Shown here piece after piece: positions 1 through 8,961 of a DNA stretch of 64,000 nucleotides; positions within the stretch are counted from its first letter, which is position 1; every line of letters starts with the position of its first letter. A model generated the notes under the pieces. That model was given only the letters and a program-made list of their open reading frames with translations. It did no database searches and was not told the DNA's origin. Source of the stretch: Paraglaciecola psychrophila 170 (GTDB lineage: Bacteria; Pseudomonadota; Gammaproteobacteria; Enterobacterales; Alteromonadaceae). The stretch is taken from contig NC_020514.1 of assembly GCF_000347635.1 (NCBI RefSeq), positions 4,836,001 to 4,900,000 of the forward strand, written 5' to 3'. The translations under genes were made by a program, and so were the position numbers.

Positions 1-849
1 AAACTGTCGTTGCCTAGAGGTTGGCTCGCCAAAAACATAAGTACGGGTAATATCTGATAAATAATTATGCACTTTACAGCCGGTATCTATTAATACCATA
101 TCGCCTGCCTTTAGCACCTGTGCATCCTTAACACCATGGGGGAATGACGTGGCGACGCCAAAAAGCACAATACAAAAATAGTTACCCGGCGCACCCACTG
201 CTTGGTGTGCGCGTTTAATAAAAACCTCTACTTCTGGAGTGCTGATACCTGCATAAAGCATACTTGCTGTAGCTTGATGTACAGCAAGTGTCATGTTCAT
301 TGCCGCTTGCATTAAAGCTATTTCATTTGCGGATTTGTGCATTCTGCAATGGGCTGTCACTTCTTGTGCATTGATCAGGTTTAAGCCGGTTTGAGCTTTA
401 TTGATACCGTCGAATATAAAGAACTGCGCACTTTCATCGATACCTATGGTCGCGGCATCACTTATATCTAATTGCTTTAATACATCTACAAATAAAACGT
501 AGGGGCTTTGGTGTTCTTGCCAGCTATGTATTGGCCCATCTATGACCTTAAAACCATTTAGAGTGCCTATTTCAAAATAGGGCGCTATATATTGCACCAT
601 GCCAACTGCAGGCAATATCGCGCCGACCATACGCTCGCTCGCGTACCATTCCATACCCGTGAAATACGTAAGATTTGTGCCCGCATTGAGGTAAATAGCA
701 TCAATATTATTTGCTTGCATGTAAGTTTGTGCTTTAGCAATGCGTGCTAGGTGTTCTTTAGGTTGGATTGGAATAAGCGTCTTTGTCATATCACTTAATG
801 TGGCTAATGCTTGCTCTGGTGTTTGAGTGCCTATACCTATGGTTATCAT
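1..849 (-). CDS. M24-family metallopeptidase (Xaa-Pro dipeptidase/aminopeptidase-like), C-terminus cut by window edge
   Basis: The reading frame is open from an ATG at 849 to the left edge (283 codons), so the C-terminal part of the catalytic domain is missing. The N-terminal half resembles the creatinase/prolidase N domain (TNLTYFTG near residue 65, a hallmark of Xaa-Pro peptidases). The pita-bread catalytic domain follows, with SFPHG around residue 237, the first metal-ligand Asp in LIDTG near 254 and the second in SDITRT near 265. Family members are cytoplasmic dimetal enzymes that cleave X-Pro bonds. The substrate cannot be told from sequence. It is transcribed away from the DUF3703 remnant. 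Confidence 0.8.
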   Translation of the reverse strand, partial: MITIGIGTQTPEQALATLSDMTKTLIPIQPKEHLARIAKAQTYMQANNIDAIYLNAGTNLTYFTGMEWYASERMVGAILPAVGMVQYIAPYFEIGTLNGFKVIDGPIHSWQEHQSPYVLFVDVLKQLDISDAATIGIDESAQFFIFDGINKAQTGLNLINAQEVTAHCRMHKSANEIALMQAAMNMTLAVHQATASMLYAGISTPEVEVFIKRAHQAVGAPGNYFCIVLFGVATSFPHGVKDAQVLKAGDMVLIDTGCKVHNYLSDITRTYVFGEPTSRQRQF

Positions 850-1035
850 GTTTATCCTTTTTAGATACTTACAAATTACAAACTTAGGGACCGTTTTATG
901 CGATTAATAAGACATATAATATCGCCCTATTGTGCCAGATATGTCGTTAAGAATGTGGTGACACTTTCGGTAACCTTGTATTTATAATGACTGTAATATT
1001 TTTGTTCGTTAAACAAAGTATCAATCGAAACCTGA

Positions 1036-1421
1036 GGACACATATTTATCTCTAAGCACATTTACAAAAATATAGAACCTTTCGTTGATCAAGGATTAGC
1101 ATTAGCGAAACAAGCAAGAAAACAAGGCGATGTTATAGTTGAGTTTACACATTTAGAAAACGCCCGTGTGTTAGGACAGGCATCCACTCTGTTGCACACC
1201 AAAGCACATGCTTTGATGTTGTTTCGGCCGTGAGGCAGGTCAATATTAAAGAGGATTTAGGTCAAGTTATACGTATAGTTGGGGCAGCAACAAAAACTGC
1301 TATTGGGTTTATTCCTACAGGAAATACTGATGGGACTAATATGAACCCTTTTAAGGTGTTACCTGTTTCACCTAAACTCGCTGCTATCATAACTAAGGCC
1401 AATAGCACAAAAACTGACTAA
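1036..1421 (+). pseudogene. DUF3703-like protein, frameshifted remnant
   Basis: A first frame without a start codon reads from 1036 and encodes PFVDQGLALAKQARKQGD, then FTHLENARVLGQ and LLHTKAHALML, before a TGA at 1231. A second frame beginning at 1230 continues with VNIKEDLGQVIRIVGAAT, GNTDGTN and FKVLPVSPKLAAI. Joined, the two pieces match what I recall of the DUF3703 family (about 110 residues, with HxE-A-x-LGQ, H-x-x-H-x-x-ML and GNTGG motifs). The lost start codon and the frame change near 1225-1231 indicate a dead gene. The 3' end overlaps the convergent LysE gene by 4 bases. The family assignment is from memory. Confidence 0.5.
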
Positions 1422-2035
1422 CTCAAAGCCAACCAAACACCTACACCTATCAACAGTGTGCCAGAAATGCCATTCATCCATCTAATATTATTGCCTGTGT
1501 TGAGAAGGGTCTTCAAACCCTTTCCTCCTGTTGCATAAATCAACATACAGATAAACTCGCTAAGCATGATAATAATCACTAAGGCCATAAGTTGAAAAGT
1601 GATAGGTCGGGTTGCATCTATAAATGGCGGCAAAATAGACAGCATAAAGGCCCATCCCTTAGGATTAGCGATGGCGGTGACAAAACCTTGGGATATTAGG
1701 GCATATCGATTAAGCGCTAAGTCCATCTCTGTACTAAGTGACAGCTGAGTACCCGACCAATACATCTTGCAGCCTAAATAAATCAGATACAGGCCGCCTA
1801 TCCACTTAAACCAAACAAACAATGTGGGGTAATTTAGCATTATTGCGGCAGCGCCCATCACTGCAGATACAGCAACGAGGGCTACGCCAAACACTTCCCC
1901 AAGCATCATCCATAAGGTGCGGCGTAAGCCCACTTTCAGTCCCAAGGTCATAGCCAACGTCATACACATACCTGGCGTAATAGAAATAAAAAATATAGTG
2001 GGAATAAATACGACGAGTGTGGCAAAAGTTGGCAT
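1418..2035 (-). CDS. LysE/RhtB family amino-acid exporter
   Basis: This 205-residue, very hydrophobic protein has about six predicted membrane segments. The start is MPTFATLVVFIPTIFF, followed by the family motif ITPGMCMTLAMTLGLKVG around residues 19-36 (the usual form is PGP; here it is PGM), and NPKGWAFML near residue 124. Proteins of this family export amino acids or homoserine lactones across the inner membrane. The ATG at 2035 opens the frame at the expected N-terminus. The exported substrate is not predictable. It ends against the DUF3703 remnant. Confidence 0.85.
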   Translation of the reverse strand: MPTFATLVVFIPTIFFISITPGMCMTLAMTLGLKVGLRRTLWMMLGEVFGVALVAVSAVMGAAAIMLNYPTLFVWFKWIGGLYLIYLGCKMYWSGTQLSLSTEMDLALNRYALISQGFVTAIANPKGWAFMLSILPPFIDATRPITFQLMALVIIIMLSEFICMLIYATGGKGLKTLLNTGNNIRWMNGISGTLLIGVGVWLALS

Positions 2036-2149
2036 ATAAGATCATCAAAAGAAAAACTAGGTGTATCTTACGGCTCTACCGGTGGTTTGGGAATTTTATA
2101 ACGTATTAACCTTTAAAATTTCGGCTTAATACCTTTTAAGACTACCTAG

Positions 2150-2956
2150 CTAACTCTGTTGATACTCACTCCACTCTAGAGTGTGGTAGTCAAAATTTGC
2201 ATTTAGGGTAGGCTTGACGATATTAAAATAGGGAGACAGGTCAAAATCTCTAGGCACATACGAGCTGTGATGGCGAATTTGTAACACCTCGTCATAAGAG
2301 GCTTTACTGTATGTATGTTTGGCTTTCTCAAAAACGGTGTTTGGGCCTTCAAAAGAAAGATTTGGCTCTTCAAAAAAAACATCCGGTAAAATCGGATAAC
2401 GAATTGATTGAAACGTCTGAGCAATGAACGAACTACAAATAGCGCGAGTTGGATCACCGCTGCCCAGCACAATCATTTTTCTGCGCCAACGTTTGGGTAC
2501 CGGCGGTGTTTGCACTAGGTAACGCATTAAATCAAACACATTTTTCATATCGTACTGATATCCAACTTGGGCCTTAGCAAACGTAACAGCACTTTCTATT
2601 TCTTCATCATTCAGGCCTACCGGGCGACATATCCTAGTGTGTAAGTGTCCATAATGACTCAACGCTATTATCCTTATACCGTCGAGTACATCCGCCTCTA
2701 CTAAAGTCACCTTGTCACAATTTGGGTCTGCACTATTGCTGTCATCGGCAATACACAAAGCAGCATGGGACCAAGTAGATTGAGTGAGATATTTAATAGC
2801 AGTGCTGATCCGACTTGAACCATCCACCAACAATACATCACCTACCCTTATCGTTGCAGCCAACAATTCTGGTTTGCAAGTTGAAGGTTGAATAGACCCG
2901 CTCGGCTTTTCCAAATACGTAGCTAAGCCACGGCCAATTTTATTCAATAAACTCAT
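2150..2956 (-). CDS. YiiX/YebB-like NlpC/P60 (permuted papain-fold) protein
   Basis: 268 residues without a signal peptide. RVGDVLLVDG (about residue 36), STWSHAALCI (about 59) and later CSSFIAQTF (about 172) give the His-then-Cys order of the circularly permuted NlpC/P60 amidases (YiiX/YebB, LRAT-like relatives). Such proteins are cysteine hydrolases or acyltransferases acting on peptides or lipids. The Y/H-rich C-terminal third is not recognised. The gene stands alone between the LysE exporter and a 522-bp intergenic region. The enzymatic role is inferred from the fold only. Confidence 0.7.
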   Translation of the reverse strand: MSLLNKIGRGLATYLEKPSGSIQPSTCKPELLAATIRVGDVLLVDGSSRISTAIKYLTQSTWSHAALCIADDSNSADPNCDKVTLVEADVLDGIRIIALSHYGHLHTRICRPVGLNDEEIESAVTFAKAQVGYQYDMKNVFDLMRYLVQTPPVPKRWRRKMIVLGSGDPTRAICSSFIAQTFQSIRYPILPDVFFEEPNLSFEGPNTVFEKAKHTYSKASYDEVLQIRHHSSYVPRDFDLSPYFNIVKPTLNANFDYHTLEWSEYQQS

Positions 2957-3310
2957 TCGACACTCTTATCTCTTTAAACCGTTTAAGCACTTCTAATAAT
3001 ACGTTCTGAACTAACTAGTCGGAAATTGCCGAGCTGATGTTACTAGTGTGGCCTTTGCCGTCGGCTTCCATGCTTTACCGACATCATCTCTTAAAGATCT
3101 CATGTTATCGTAAATTATGTGGGTGAATACAGTAATACCATGTTGGGTAAATCTCCTCTATTTTCTTCTTAAAGGTCAGAGGACACTATCTTGAAGTGCT
3201 AAAAAGTCTTCGTAATTTAACGAATTTCTATTTACCAAATTCCTCCCTCACTTGCTTCTTAACACCTAAATTAAGGTATAAAACTTTATGATTATTCACA
3301 TATATCTTTT

Positions 3311-3325
3311 TCACCTCATAGGTGA
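3311..3325. promoter_or_regulatory. Inverted repeat, 6-bp arms
   Basis: TCACCT and AGGTGA are perfect complements around a 3-base centre (CAT). It lies about 155 bp upstream of the STAND regulator start. It could be an operator half of a larger site or chance. Confidence 0.25.
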
Positions 3326-3366
3326 TAACTCCTCTACTATCAGTTATATTTGTTTTAAGCACATCA

Positions 3367-3390
3367 TTTAAAGCTGTATACAGCTTAAAA
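3367..3390. promoter_or_regulatory. 24-bp near-perfect palindrome, candidate operator of the STAND regulator
   Basis: AAGCTGTA/TACAGCTT (3371-3386) is a perfect 16-bp palindrome. After one mismatch, three further T/A pairs extend the symmetry to 24 bp. It lies about 90 bp upstream of the start of a gene encoding a winged-helix regulator, the usual position for an autoregulatory operator. It has no T-tract and lies upstream of the gene, so it is not a terminator. Binding by the neighbouring protein is inference. Confidence 0.45.
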
Positions 3391-3478
3391 ATAAGCAGCA
3401 AAATATGACATCTGCAAATTTAACGTTCTTATTTTTACTGCCAACTTTATCTAGGGGCGTATTCTTTATAGATAAAAC

Positions 3479-6400
3479 GTGGACCAGACATTGCCAATAA
3501 AAGAGACCCGTATTTTCTTCCTTGGTGAATGGCAAGTTAACCCAAGTACCAATACTTTGCGCCGTGGCGAGCTGATTAAACAGCTTGAGCCCAAGGCAAT
3601 GGATGTATTACTACTTTTATGTGCGCAGCAAGGTCAAATATTAAGTGCTGATGATATCGCCAGCCGATGTTGGGGTATGGTTATTGGAGACAACCCAGTT
3701 CACAAAGCCATTACCCAATTGCGCAAAGCACTAGACGACAAACCCAGCACACCTACTTATATAGAAACCATCCGTAAACGCGGCTACCACATCATTGCCA
3801 AGCTAGACTTTCCTCTTGATGATGAGCTTAAAGCCGAACAAAGTAGCTGGCAGGGCGCCTCCCCCTTTCCTGGTTTAGTGGCCTTTGAAGCCAAAGACGC
3901 TCAAGTATTTTTTGGCCGTAATACTCAGATTTCAACCCTTTTAGAACGACTATCAAACCAAGTCAGTGCCAAACATACTTTTTGCTTAATTTTAGGCCCC
4001 AGCGGCACCGGCAAATCATCTTTAGTAAATGCCGGTTTGTTGCCAGCGTTAACCAGCCAAAATGGGTATAACGGTATTGGCGTGATATCACACACCAGTA
4101 TTGATTTTGCCGACGTCAACCCTGAACGACTTTTTATCGATTTAGCCTCTGCCCTACTCGACTGGGACGTAAACGATCAGCCAGTATTTGCAGGTATGAG
4201 TGCCGAAAACTTGGCCCAACAGCTGCAAAAAGACAGCAATACTTCAATCGAACAATGTATTCAAGCACTTAAACAAACACAGCAAAGTTACAGTAAACCG
4301 CTATTTTTATTATTTATCGACCGGCTTGAAGTCCTGTTGTCGTCACCTGTTTTTAGTGATGATGAGCGAGTCGCTTTTTTAGGGTTAATTGAAATCCTCG
4401 CCACCAGCGGTGTCATTATTGTCATCAGCGCTTGTCGTAATGATTTTTACCCTTTAGTGGTGAATCACCCCAGTCTAATGGCAAATAAAGGAAACGGTGG
4501 GCATTTTGACTTGTTAGCCCCGACCCGCGCAGAACTGATGCAAATGATCAGGTTACCTGCAGTAGCAGCAAACTTAACATGGTCGGTCGATGTTGATTCA
4601 GCCACACCTCTTGACCAAATATTATGTGCAGAAGCAGCCAACAACCCAGACGCATTACCCATGTTGCAATACACCTTACAAGAACTATATTTGCAGCGCA
4701 GTGAGGCTGATGAATTGCAGGTATCTGTCTATAAATCACTAGGTGGCATTGAAGGGGCAATTGGTAAAAAGGCTGAAGAAATTTATCAGCAATTACCTGC
4801 CGATCACCAACCCCAATTAGCAGTGGTGTTATCACGCCTTGTAACACTAAGCCAAGACGGCGAAACCATCACTAGCCGCGCTGCTCGCTGGTCAGAATTA
4901 TCCCAAGTCAATGAAATATTTTTTGTGCAAGCCATGGTTAACAGTCGTTTATTTGTGTCTCACTTACAAAATAACGAACCTTGTTTTAGTTTGGCTCACG
5001 AAGCTTTATTAAGACGTTGGTCCAGAGCCAGTGAATGGATCACTGCTCACAAAGACAGCCTTACGATTAAAAGTCGCTTGCAGCAACTAACCGAACGCTG
5101 GCTTAAAGAAGACAGAAGTTCGGCTTATTTACTGCCTCAAGGTAAACCCTTAGAAGAAGCTCTTAGCCTGCAAAGTATGCCGGTGTTTACTTTAGATGCC
5201 GGTGAGTTGGCTCTGCTTAATGCCTCACAACAAAAAGTTAAAACCAAACGTTGGTTAACTCGAGCGACTATTACCTTATTGTGTTTTCTAACTTTTACCG
5301 CAATATTTATGAGCGTAAAAAGCCAGCAATCTGAAGTATTTGCTCAGCAAAAACGCCTCGATGCAGAAAGTCTACTTGGTTTTATGGTAGGGGAATTTGC
5401 AGACAAGTTACGTAGCGTTAAACGTATGGATTTGTTGGATGGGATCAGTAATAAGGCGTTGGAGTATTTTAGTCAACAAGAGGATGAATACGACAGTAGT
5501 AGTATATTTTCTCTATCGAATCAAAATTTGAATTTTAAGGCTAAGTTTCAACATGCCCAGACATTGAGTGCTATGGGTGAGGTGGCCTATTCTCGGGCTA
5601 AAGCCGATGAGGCTAAGCAGGCATTTACTGCCGCGAAAGTGATATTAAATAAGCTGTATGTTGTACAAGCTGATAATTTAGAGTTGTTAAAGACCTTAGG
5701 GGCGAATGCATTTTGGTTAGGACAATTGGCCTATGATCAGAATGATTTTGAAACCGCACAACCATTGTTTGAGTTGTATCGGAACTATAGTGAAGAGATG
5801 AAACAGCTAGAGCCAGAGAGCATAGTTGGTTGGATCGAGTTGTCTTATGCACAAAACACGCTAGGTTCCTTATACTTGGAGTTACAAGAATATAAACTTG
5901 CAAAATTAGCATTTAAAACTTCGTTATTTCTGAAACAACGTGCATTAAGTCAAAGTCTAGAAAATAGTGACTTACAAATTGACATTGCTGGCACATTGTC
6001 TTGGTTGGGTAAAATCGAACTGCATTTTGGAGAGTTGACTGACTCAGTTCAATACATGCAACAAGGGCAAAAAATTTTAGAACAGCTCCTAAAGTCCTCT
6101 CCAGACAACGCGAGAATAATGGAATTGCTGATACTTTCAAACATAGCGCAAGCAAAAATATTTAATATCAAGGACGAATATAAGCAGGCTGTCGATAAAC
6201 TGACAGTAGCAGAAAACCTTTTGCATAAAGCCCTAGAGCAAGATAAAAACAATCAGTATTGGCATTATGATTTATTACGAGTTCACCTTCTTAAGGCCGG
6301 CCTAAATGCCAAGCTAGATAATAGATCTGAAATGTTAATAAGTCATTCCTCTGAGTTGACCGACACCACCTTTAGTTACCAACAAAAGTCACTGGCCGTT

Positions 6401-6790
6401 TCTGTAATGGCAATTGATTACTTTCAAATAAAAGAGCTTTGGCAAGAAAGTAAACAATATATCCATCAAGCGAGCATGGAATTGTTACCTGACGAAAAGA
6501 AAATAACAACTAGCTCTAACGAAATACTAATATTGGCCAATTTTGAAGTGTTAGAAGCGAAACAGCTTTTGAAACAAAATCAAAAAACCAAAGCCCACAA
6601 TGTATGCAAAAAGACCATTCAACGATTGCGCCCCTTAATAAGTAAGAGCCAATCGCCCTACTTTTTAGTGCCCTATGTACAAGCCTATGACTGTATTGAG
6701 CAGCTCAGTTTGGTATCTAACGAATTACAACTTTTAGCTAAAATGGGAATTAACGTAAATCAATTCATAACCCAAAATAAGGAAAATTAA
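3479..6790 (+). CDS. Transmembrane winged-helix/STAND NTPase/TPR-like transcriptional regulator
   Basis: 1103 residues. Residues about 10-108 form an OmpR/CadC-type winged helix (LEPKAMDVLLLL, VHKAITQLRKALDD, YIETIRKRGY). Next comes an nSTAND-type NTPase: the entry motif SPFPGLVAFEAKDAQVFFGR (128-147), a Walker A GPSGTGKSS at 173-181, and a Walker-B-like LLFIDRLE around 277-283. A single hydrophobic helix lies at about 593-613. The remaining 490 residues are helical and TPR-like. The arrangement suggests a cytoplasmic DNA-binding/NTPase half and an extracytoplasmic repeat half, like CadC/ToxR with an NTPase inserted. The start is GTG with no clear ribosome site; TTG at 3491 is possible. The stop is 2 bases from the next start, so the two are probably cotranscribed. 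Its ligand and targets are unknown. Confidence 0.8.
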   Translation: MDQTLPIKETRIFFLGEWQVNPSTNTLRRGELIKQLEPKAMDVLLLLCAQQGQILSADDIASRCWGMVIGDNPVHKAITQLRKALDDKPSTPTYIETIRKRGYHIIAKLDFPLDDELKAEQSSWQGASPFPGLVAFEAKDAQVFFGRNTQISTLLERLSNQVSAKHTFCLILGPSGTGKSSLVNAGLLPALTSQNGYNGIGVISHTSIDFADVNPERLFIDLASALLDWDVNDQPVFAGMSAENLAQQLQKDSNTSIEQCIQALKQTQQSYSKPLFLLFIDRLEVLLSSPVFSDDERVAFLGLIEILATSGVIIVISACRNDFYPLVVNHPSLMANKGNGGHFDLLAPTRAELMQMIRLPAVAANLTWSVDVDSATPLDQILCAEAANNPDALPMLQYTLQELYLQRSEADELQVSVYKSLGGIEGAIGKKAEEIYQQLPADHQPQLAVVLSRLVTLSQDGETITSRAARWSELSQVNEIFFVQAMVNSRLFVSHLQNNEPCFSLAHEALLRRWSRASEWITAHKDSLTIKSRLQQLTERWLKEDRSSAYLLPQGKPLEEALSLQSMPVFTLDAGELALLNASQQKVKTKRWLTRATITLLCFLTFTAIFMSVKSQQSEVFAQQKRLDAESLLGFMVGEFADKLRSVKRMDLLDGISNKALEYFSQQEDEYDSSSIFSLSNQNLNFKAKFQHAQTLSAMGEVAYSRAKADEAKQAFTAAKVILNKLYVVQADNLELLKTLGANAFWLGQLAYDQNDFETAQPLFELYRNYSEEMKQLEPESIVGWIELSYAQNTLGSLYLELQEYKLAKLAFKTSLFLKQRALSQSLENSDLQIDIAGTLSWLGKIELHFGELTDSVQYMQQGQKILEQLLKSSPDNARIMELLILSNIAQAKIFNIKDEYKQAVDKLTVAENLLHKALEQDKNNQYWHYDLLRVHLLKAGLNAKLDNRSEMLISHSSELTDTTFSYQQKSLAVSVMAIDYFQIKELWQESKQYIHQASMELLPDEKKITTSSNEILILANFEVLEAKQLLKQNQKTKAHNVCKKTIQRLRPLISKSQSPYFLVPYVQAYDCIEQLSLVSNELQLLAKMGINVNQFITQNKEN

Positions 6791-6792
6791 GA

Positions 6793-7140
6793 ATGAGTAA
6801 TTCAAGTAAAAATATAACCGTCACAGTTACCATAGTCGAAGGCGTACCGACCTTTAGTTATGCACCAGATGGTCCAATTATTGTAACTGAATCGACAGAT
6901 GTGATTTTTACACTGAGTAACACAAGTCATCCGGCAGTATCATTTAAAGAGCCGCTAATTTCTTATGTACCAGTCGATGCTTCTAGAAATATTACTTTAA
7001 GCCTTTCTGCAGACGAACAAAGCCTAACACTTAGAGATACTGATATAGATAAGGAAGTAATTGGCGTGCAACTAGTCATTAAGGATGCATATAGAAATAC
7101 TTACGCTAGTCCCGATCCTCAAATAATAAACAGAGACTGA
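6793..7140 (+). CDS. Small beta-rich protein partnered with the STAND regulator (DP-EP-like)
   Basis: 115 residues starting MSNSSKNITVTVTIVEG, with no signal peptide, no cysteine and no membrane segment. Alternating hydrophobic/polar stretches (VTVTIVEGVPTFSY, DVIFTLSNTS, ISYVPVDA, VIGVQLVIKDAY) suggest an Ig-like beta sandwich. It ends with TYASPDPQIINRD. I associate this type of sequence, with its SPDP..I(I/V)N ending, with proteins called DP-EP family in Alteromonadales, but that is from memory. AAGGAAA in the 3' end of the regulator gene can serve as its ribosome site. The two-base spacing points to coexpression with the regulator. Confidence 0.65.
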   Translation: MSNSSKNITVTVTIVEGVPTFSYAPDGPIIVTESTDVIFTLSNTSHPAVSFKEPLISYVPVDASRNITLSLSADEQSLTLRDTDIDKEVIGVQLVIKDAYRNTYASPDPQIINRD

Positions 7141-7215
7141 GTGTAATTTAACTATATATTGAACTAGATTAATCTTTAGTTAAGAGACTGTTAACAGTTG
7201 ATTTTTGGAGGCTAA

Positions 7216-8291
7216 ATGACTCAGAAACGATCCAGTTTGATTTGTTTGGCGGATACCCCATGTTATCATTGTGTATCACGGTGTGTTCGTCGGTCATTTT
7301 TGTGTGGAGTGGCAGCCGCTGTTGATACCTATTCTGGTCAAAGTTATGAGCACAGGAGGGCTTGAGTTGAAGAGCGCTAGTTATTTATTTGTTCTGTGTT
7401 TGCCATTGATATTTATTCGCGACATCCTTGTCTCTCACCTTTCAGACCGTCCTTCGAACGTTCAAAAATTAGCTCCTGCATTTTTATTGTGCTTTTCGGT
7501 TGATGAGCAATCATGTACATGTAGTTCTGCATGTACATGTTGAAAAAGCTTTAGGCTGGGGTAATAAACAGGTATTGAGCCTTTGGCATACTTTGTATAA
7601 AAGCACGTTATTGACTCAAAAATTTATGCGGGTGAATAGTTGAGAAACGTTGAGCAAAGGTGAATTGATTACTTTGCATGACACCATTGCAGAGTATCGC
7701 AGACGCTTGCACGACATTAGTTGGTTAATGCGTAACTTGAATGAGCACATTGCCCGAGAAGCAAATAAAGAAGATAACTGCACTGGCATGTTCTGGGGAG
7801 GTCGATTCAAATCTCAAGCCTTGTTAGACGAGTTAGCTATATTGGCTTGTATGACTTATGTTGATCTTAATCCAATTCGAACCAAAGTGGCTACAACGCC
7901 TGAAACCTCAGATCACACCAGCATACCCAAATGTGTTTAGGCTCTAAAACAGCACCAAGAACAACCTAAATTTATTGCCTTTGCCGGTAATTCCAGAGAA
8001 AACATGCCTAAGGGTATAGCTTTTACTCTGTTAGACTATTGTGAATTAGTAGACACCACAGGGCGAATTATCCGCGAAGATAAAGCGGGGCATATAGATC
8101 AGCATCAGAGCCCAATACTTTAAAGATTATGTTTGTCTGCTGAAAACTGGCTAATACTCAGCACCGAATTTGAACAACATTTTTGTTACGCCGCAGGCGC
8201 GGAGCAAATGATGAATAACTTCAAAATCCATACCCAACGCCAAAGAATACGCGGCATGAGTAAAGCTAAGGTTTTATTATGCAGAGCCTGA
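7216..8291 (+). pseudogene. REP-associated/IS200-like Y1 transposase (TnpA_REP type), decayed
   Basis: GGAGG at 7207-7211 precedes an ATG at 7216 reading MTQKRSSLICLADTPCYHCV, SRCVRRSFLC and YEHRRA, then TGA at 7363. Pieces in other frames continue with MSNHVHVVLHV (the HUH His pair), GWGNKQVLSLWHTLYKSTLL, then 7650-7940 with [30 protein letters not shown] and YVDLNPIR. Further on come AFTLLDYCELVDTTGRI and DQHQSPIL, ending near 8291. The order matches single-strand Y1 transposases of about 320 residues. Several stops and frame changes make it inactive. No terminal structures or target-site duplications were found. Confidence 0.75.
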
Positions 8292-8347
8292 TATGTTTAT
8301 CCTGTTCGGTAAATAGCACATACTTTTCACTTATAAATCCCTTGTAA

Positions 8348-8381
8348 ACAACAAGTTAAAATCGGAAGGTTAGCAGAAGGT
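8348..8381. repeat. Imperfect direct repeat, copy A (34 bp)
   Basis: Aligns without gaps to 8859-8892 with 28 of 34 identical positions. Shared blocks are AAGTTAAAA and CAGAAGGT. The two copies flank the small membrane ORF downstream of the dead transposase. Confidence 0.4.
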
Positions 8382-8476
8382 TACATAACACTATTTTAGA
8401 TAAGGTAATTATATCGATTCTAACGCCAGCCAATGTAACTGCGATGATCTTTGGTTATTCACAGTGAGGAGCAACC

Positions 8477-8766
8477 ATGAAAACATTTTTACTTTTGTAC
8501 ATCACTTTAGCTTTTATTAGCCAATTTCTATTATTCAGTCCTCTACGGAATATGCTTTTTACTTTATTAAGTGTGGTGTGCATACCCATCATTACTGCAT
8601 ATGCCCTAAAGTGGTTTTTTAGTATTTCGATCAGACCGAGGCCTTATCGCTAATTAGGTTTTCACTCTTCGTAACACCTATATTGTTTATGGAAGCCCTT
8701 TCTCAATTTGCCTCTTATTATTTTATTCTTACTTTTTCATGCAAATTTTTTATTACCAACCAATGA
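8477..8766 (+). pseudogene. Small membrane protein, probably frameshifted
   Basis: A GTGAGGAG ribosome site precedes an ATG at 8477. The first frame gives 58 residues (MKTFLLLYITLAFISQFLLF and then LLSVVCIPIITAYALKWFF), stopping at 8653. From about 8623 another frame carries on in the same hydrophobic style (FDQTEALSLIRFSLFVTPIL, ASYYFILTFSCKFF) to a TGA at 8764. The two together would make a protein of about 95 residues with three membrane segments. The frame change would lie near the T-run at 8615-8620. No family is recognised. Alternatively only the 58-residue piece is real. Confidence 0.35.
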
Positions 8767-8858
8767 CTCAAATGTTAGGGCTCTATGTTAGATGTTTGCA
8801 AGTTACACCTTTAACAACATCAAAAAAAACCTGAAGATTAAAATTAAATATAATTAAA

Positions 8859-8892
8859 ACAATAAGTTAAAAATAGAAGATTACCAGAAGGT
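8859..8892. repeat. Imperfect direct repeat, copy B (34 bp)
   Basis: Partner of the copy at 8348-8381, 511 bp away in the same orientation. It lies about 70 bp upstream of the diguanylate cyclase start. Confidence 0.4.
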
Positions 8893-8961
8893 AGTAAGGT
8901 GAATTTTTCTTTAGAGTGTTTGATATCAGGTTGATGCCGTAAACACACTAAGGATTTATTG

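Larger units (their letters stand above)
2957..3478. other. Intergenic region with two inverted repeats, divergent promoters expected
   Basis: There is no coding sequence with a start and codon pattern worth calling in these 522 bp. The region separates the minus-strand YiiX-like gene from the plus-strand STAND regulator, so it must hold promoters for both. It contains two symmetric sites, annotated separately, close to the regulator. No convincing sigma-70 boxes could be fixed by eye. Confidence 0.6.

Noticed and set aside
3925..4674. Several open frames opposite the STAND regulator (60-99 codons)
   Set aside because: They lie fully antisense to a domain-supported gene, with no ribosome sites or recognisable motifs.
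7271..7543. 90-codon frame rich in Cys at the end
   Set aside because: It is an off-frame reading of the transposase remnant. The meaningful frame carries the HUH motif instead.
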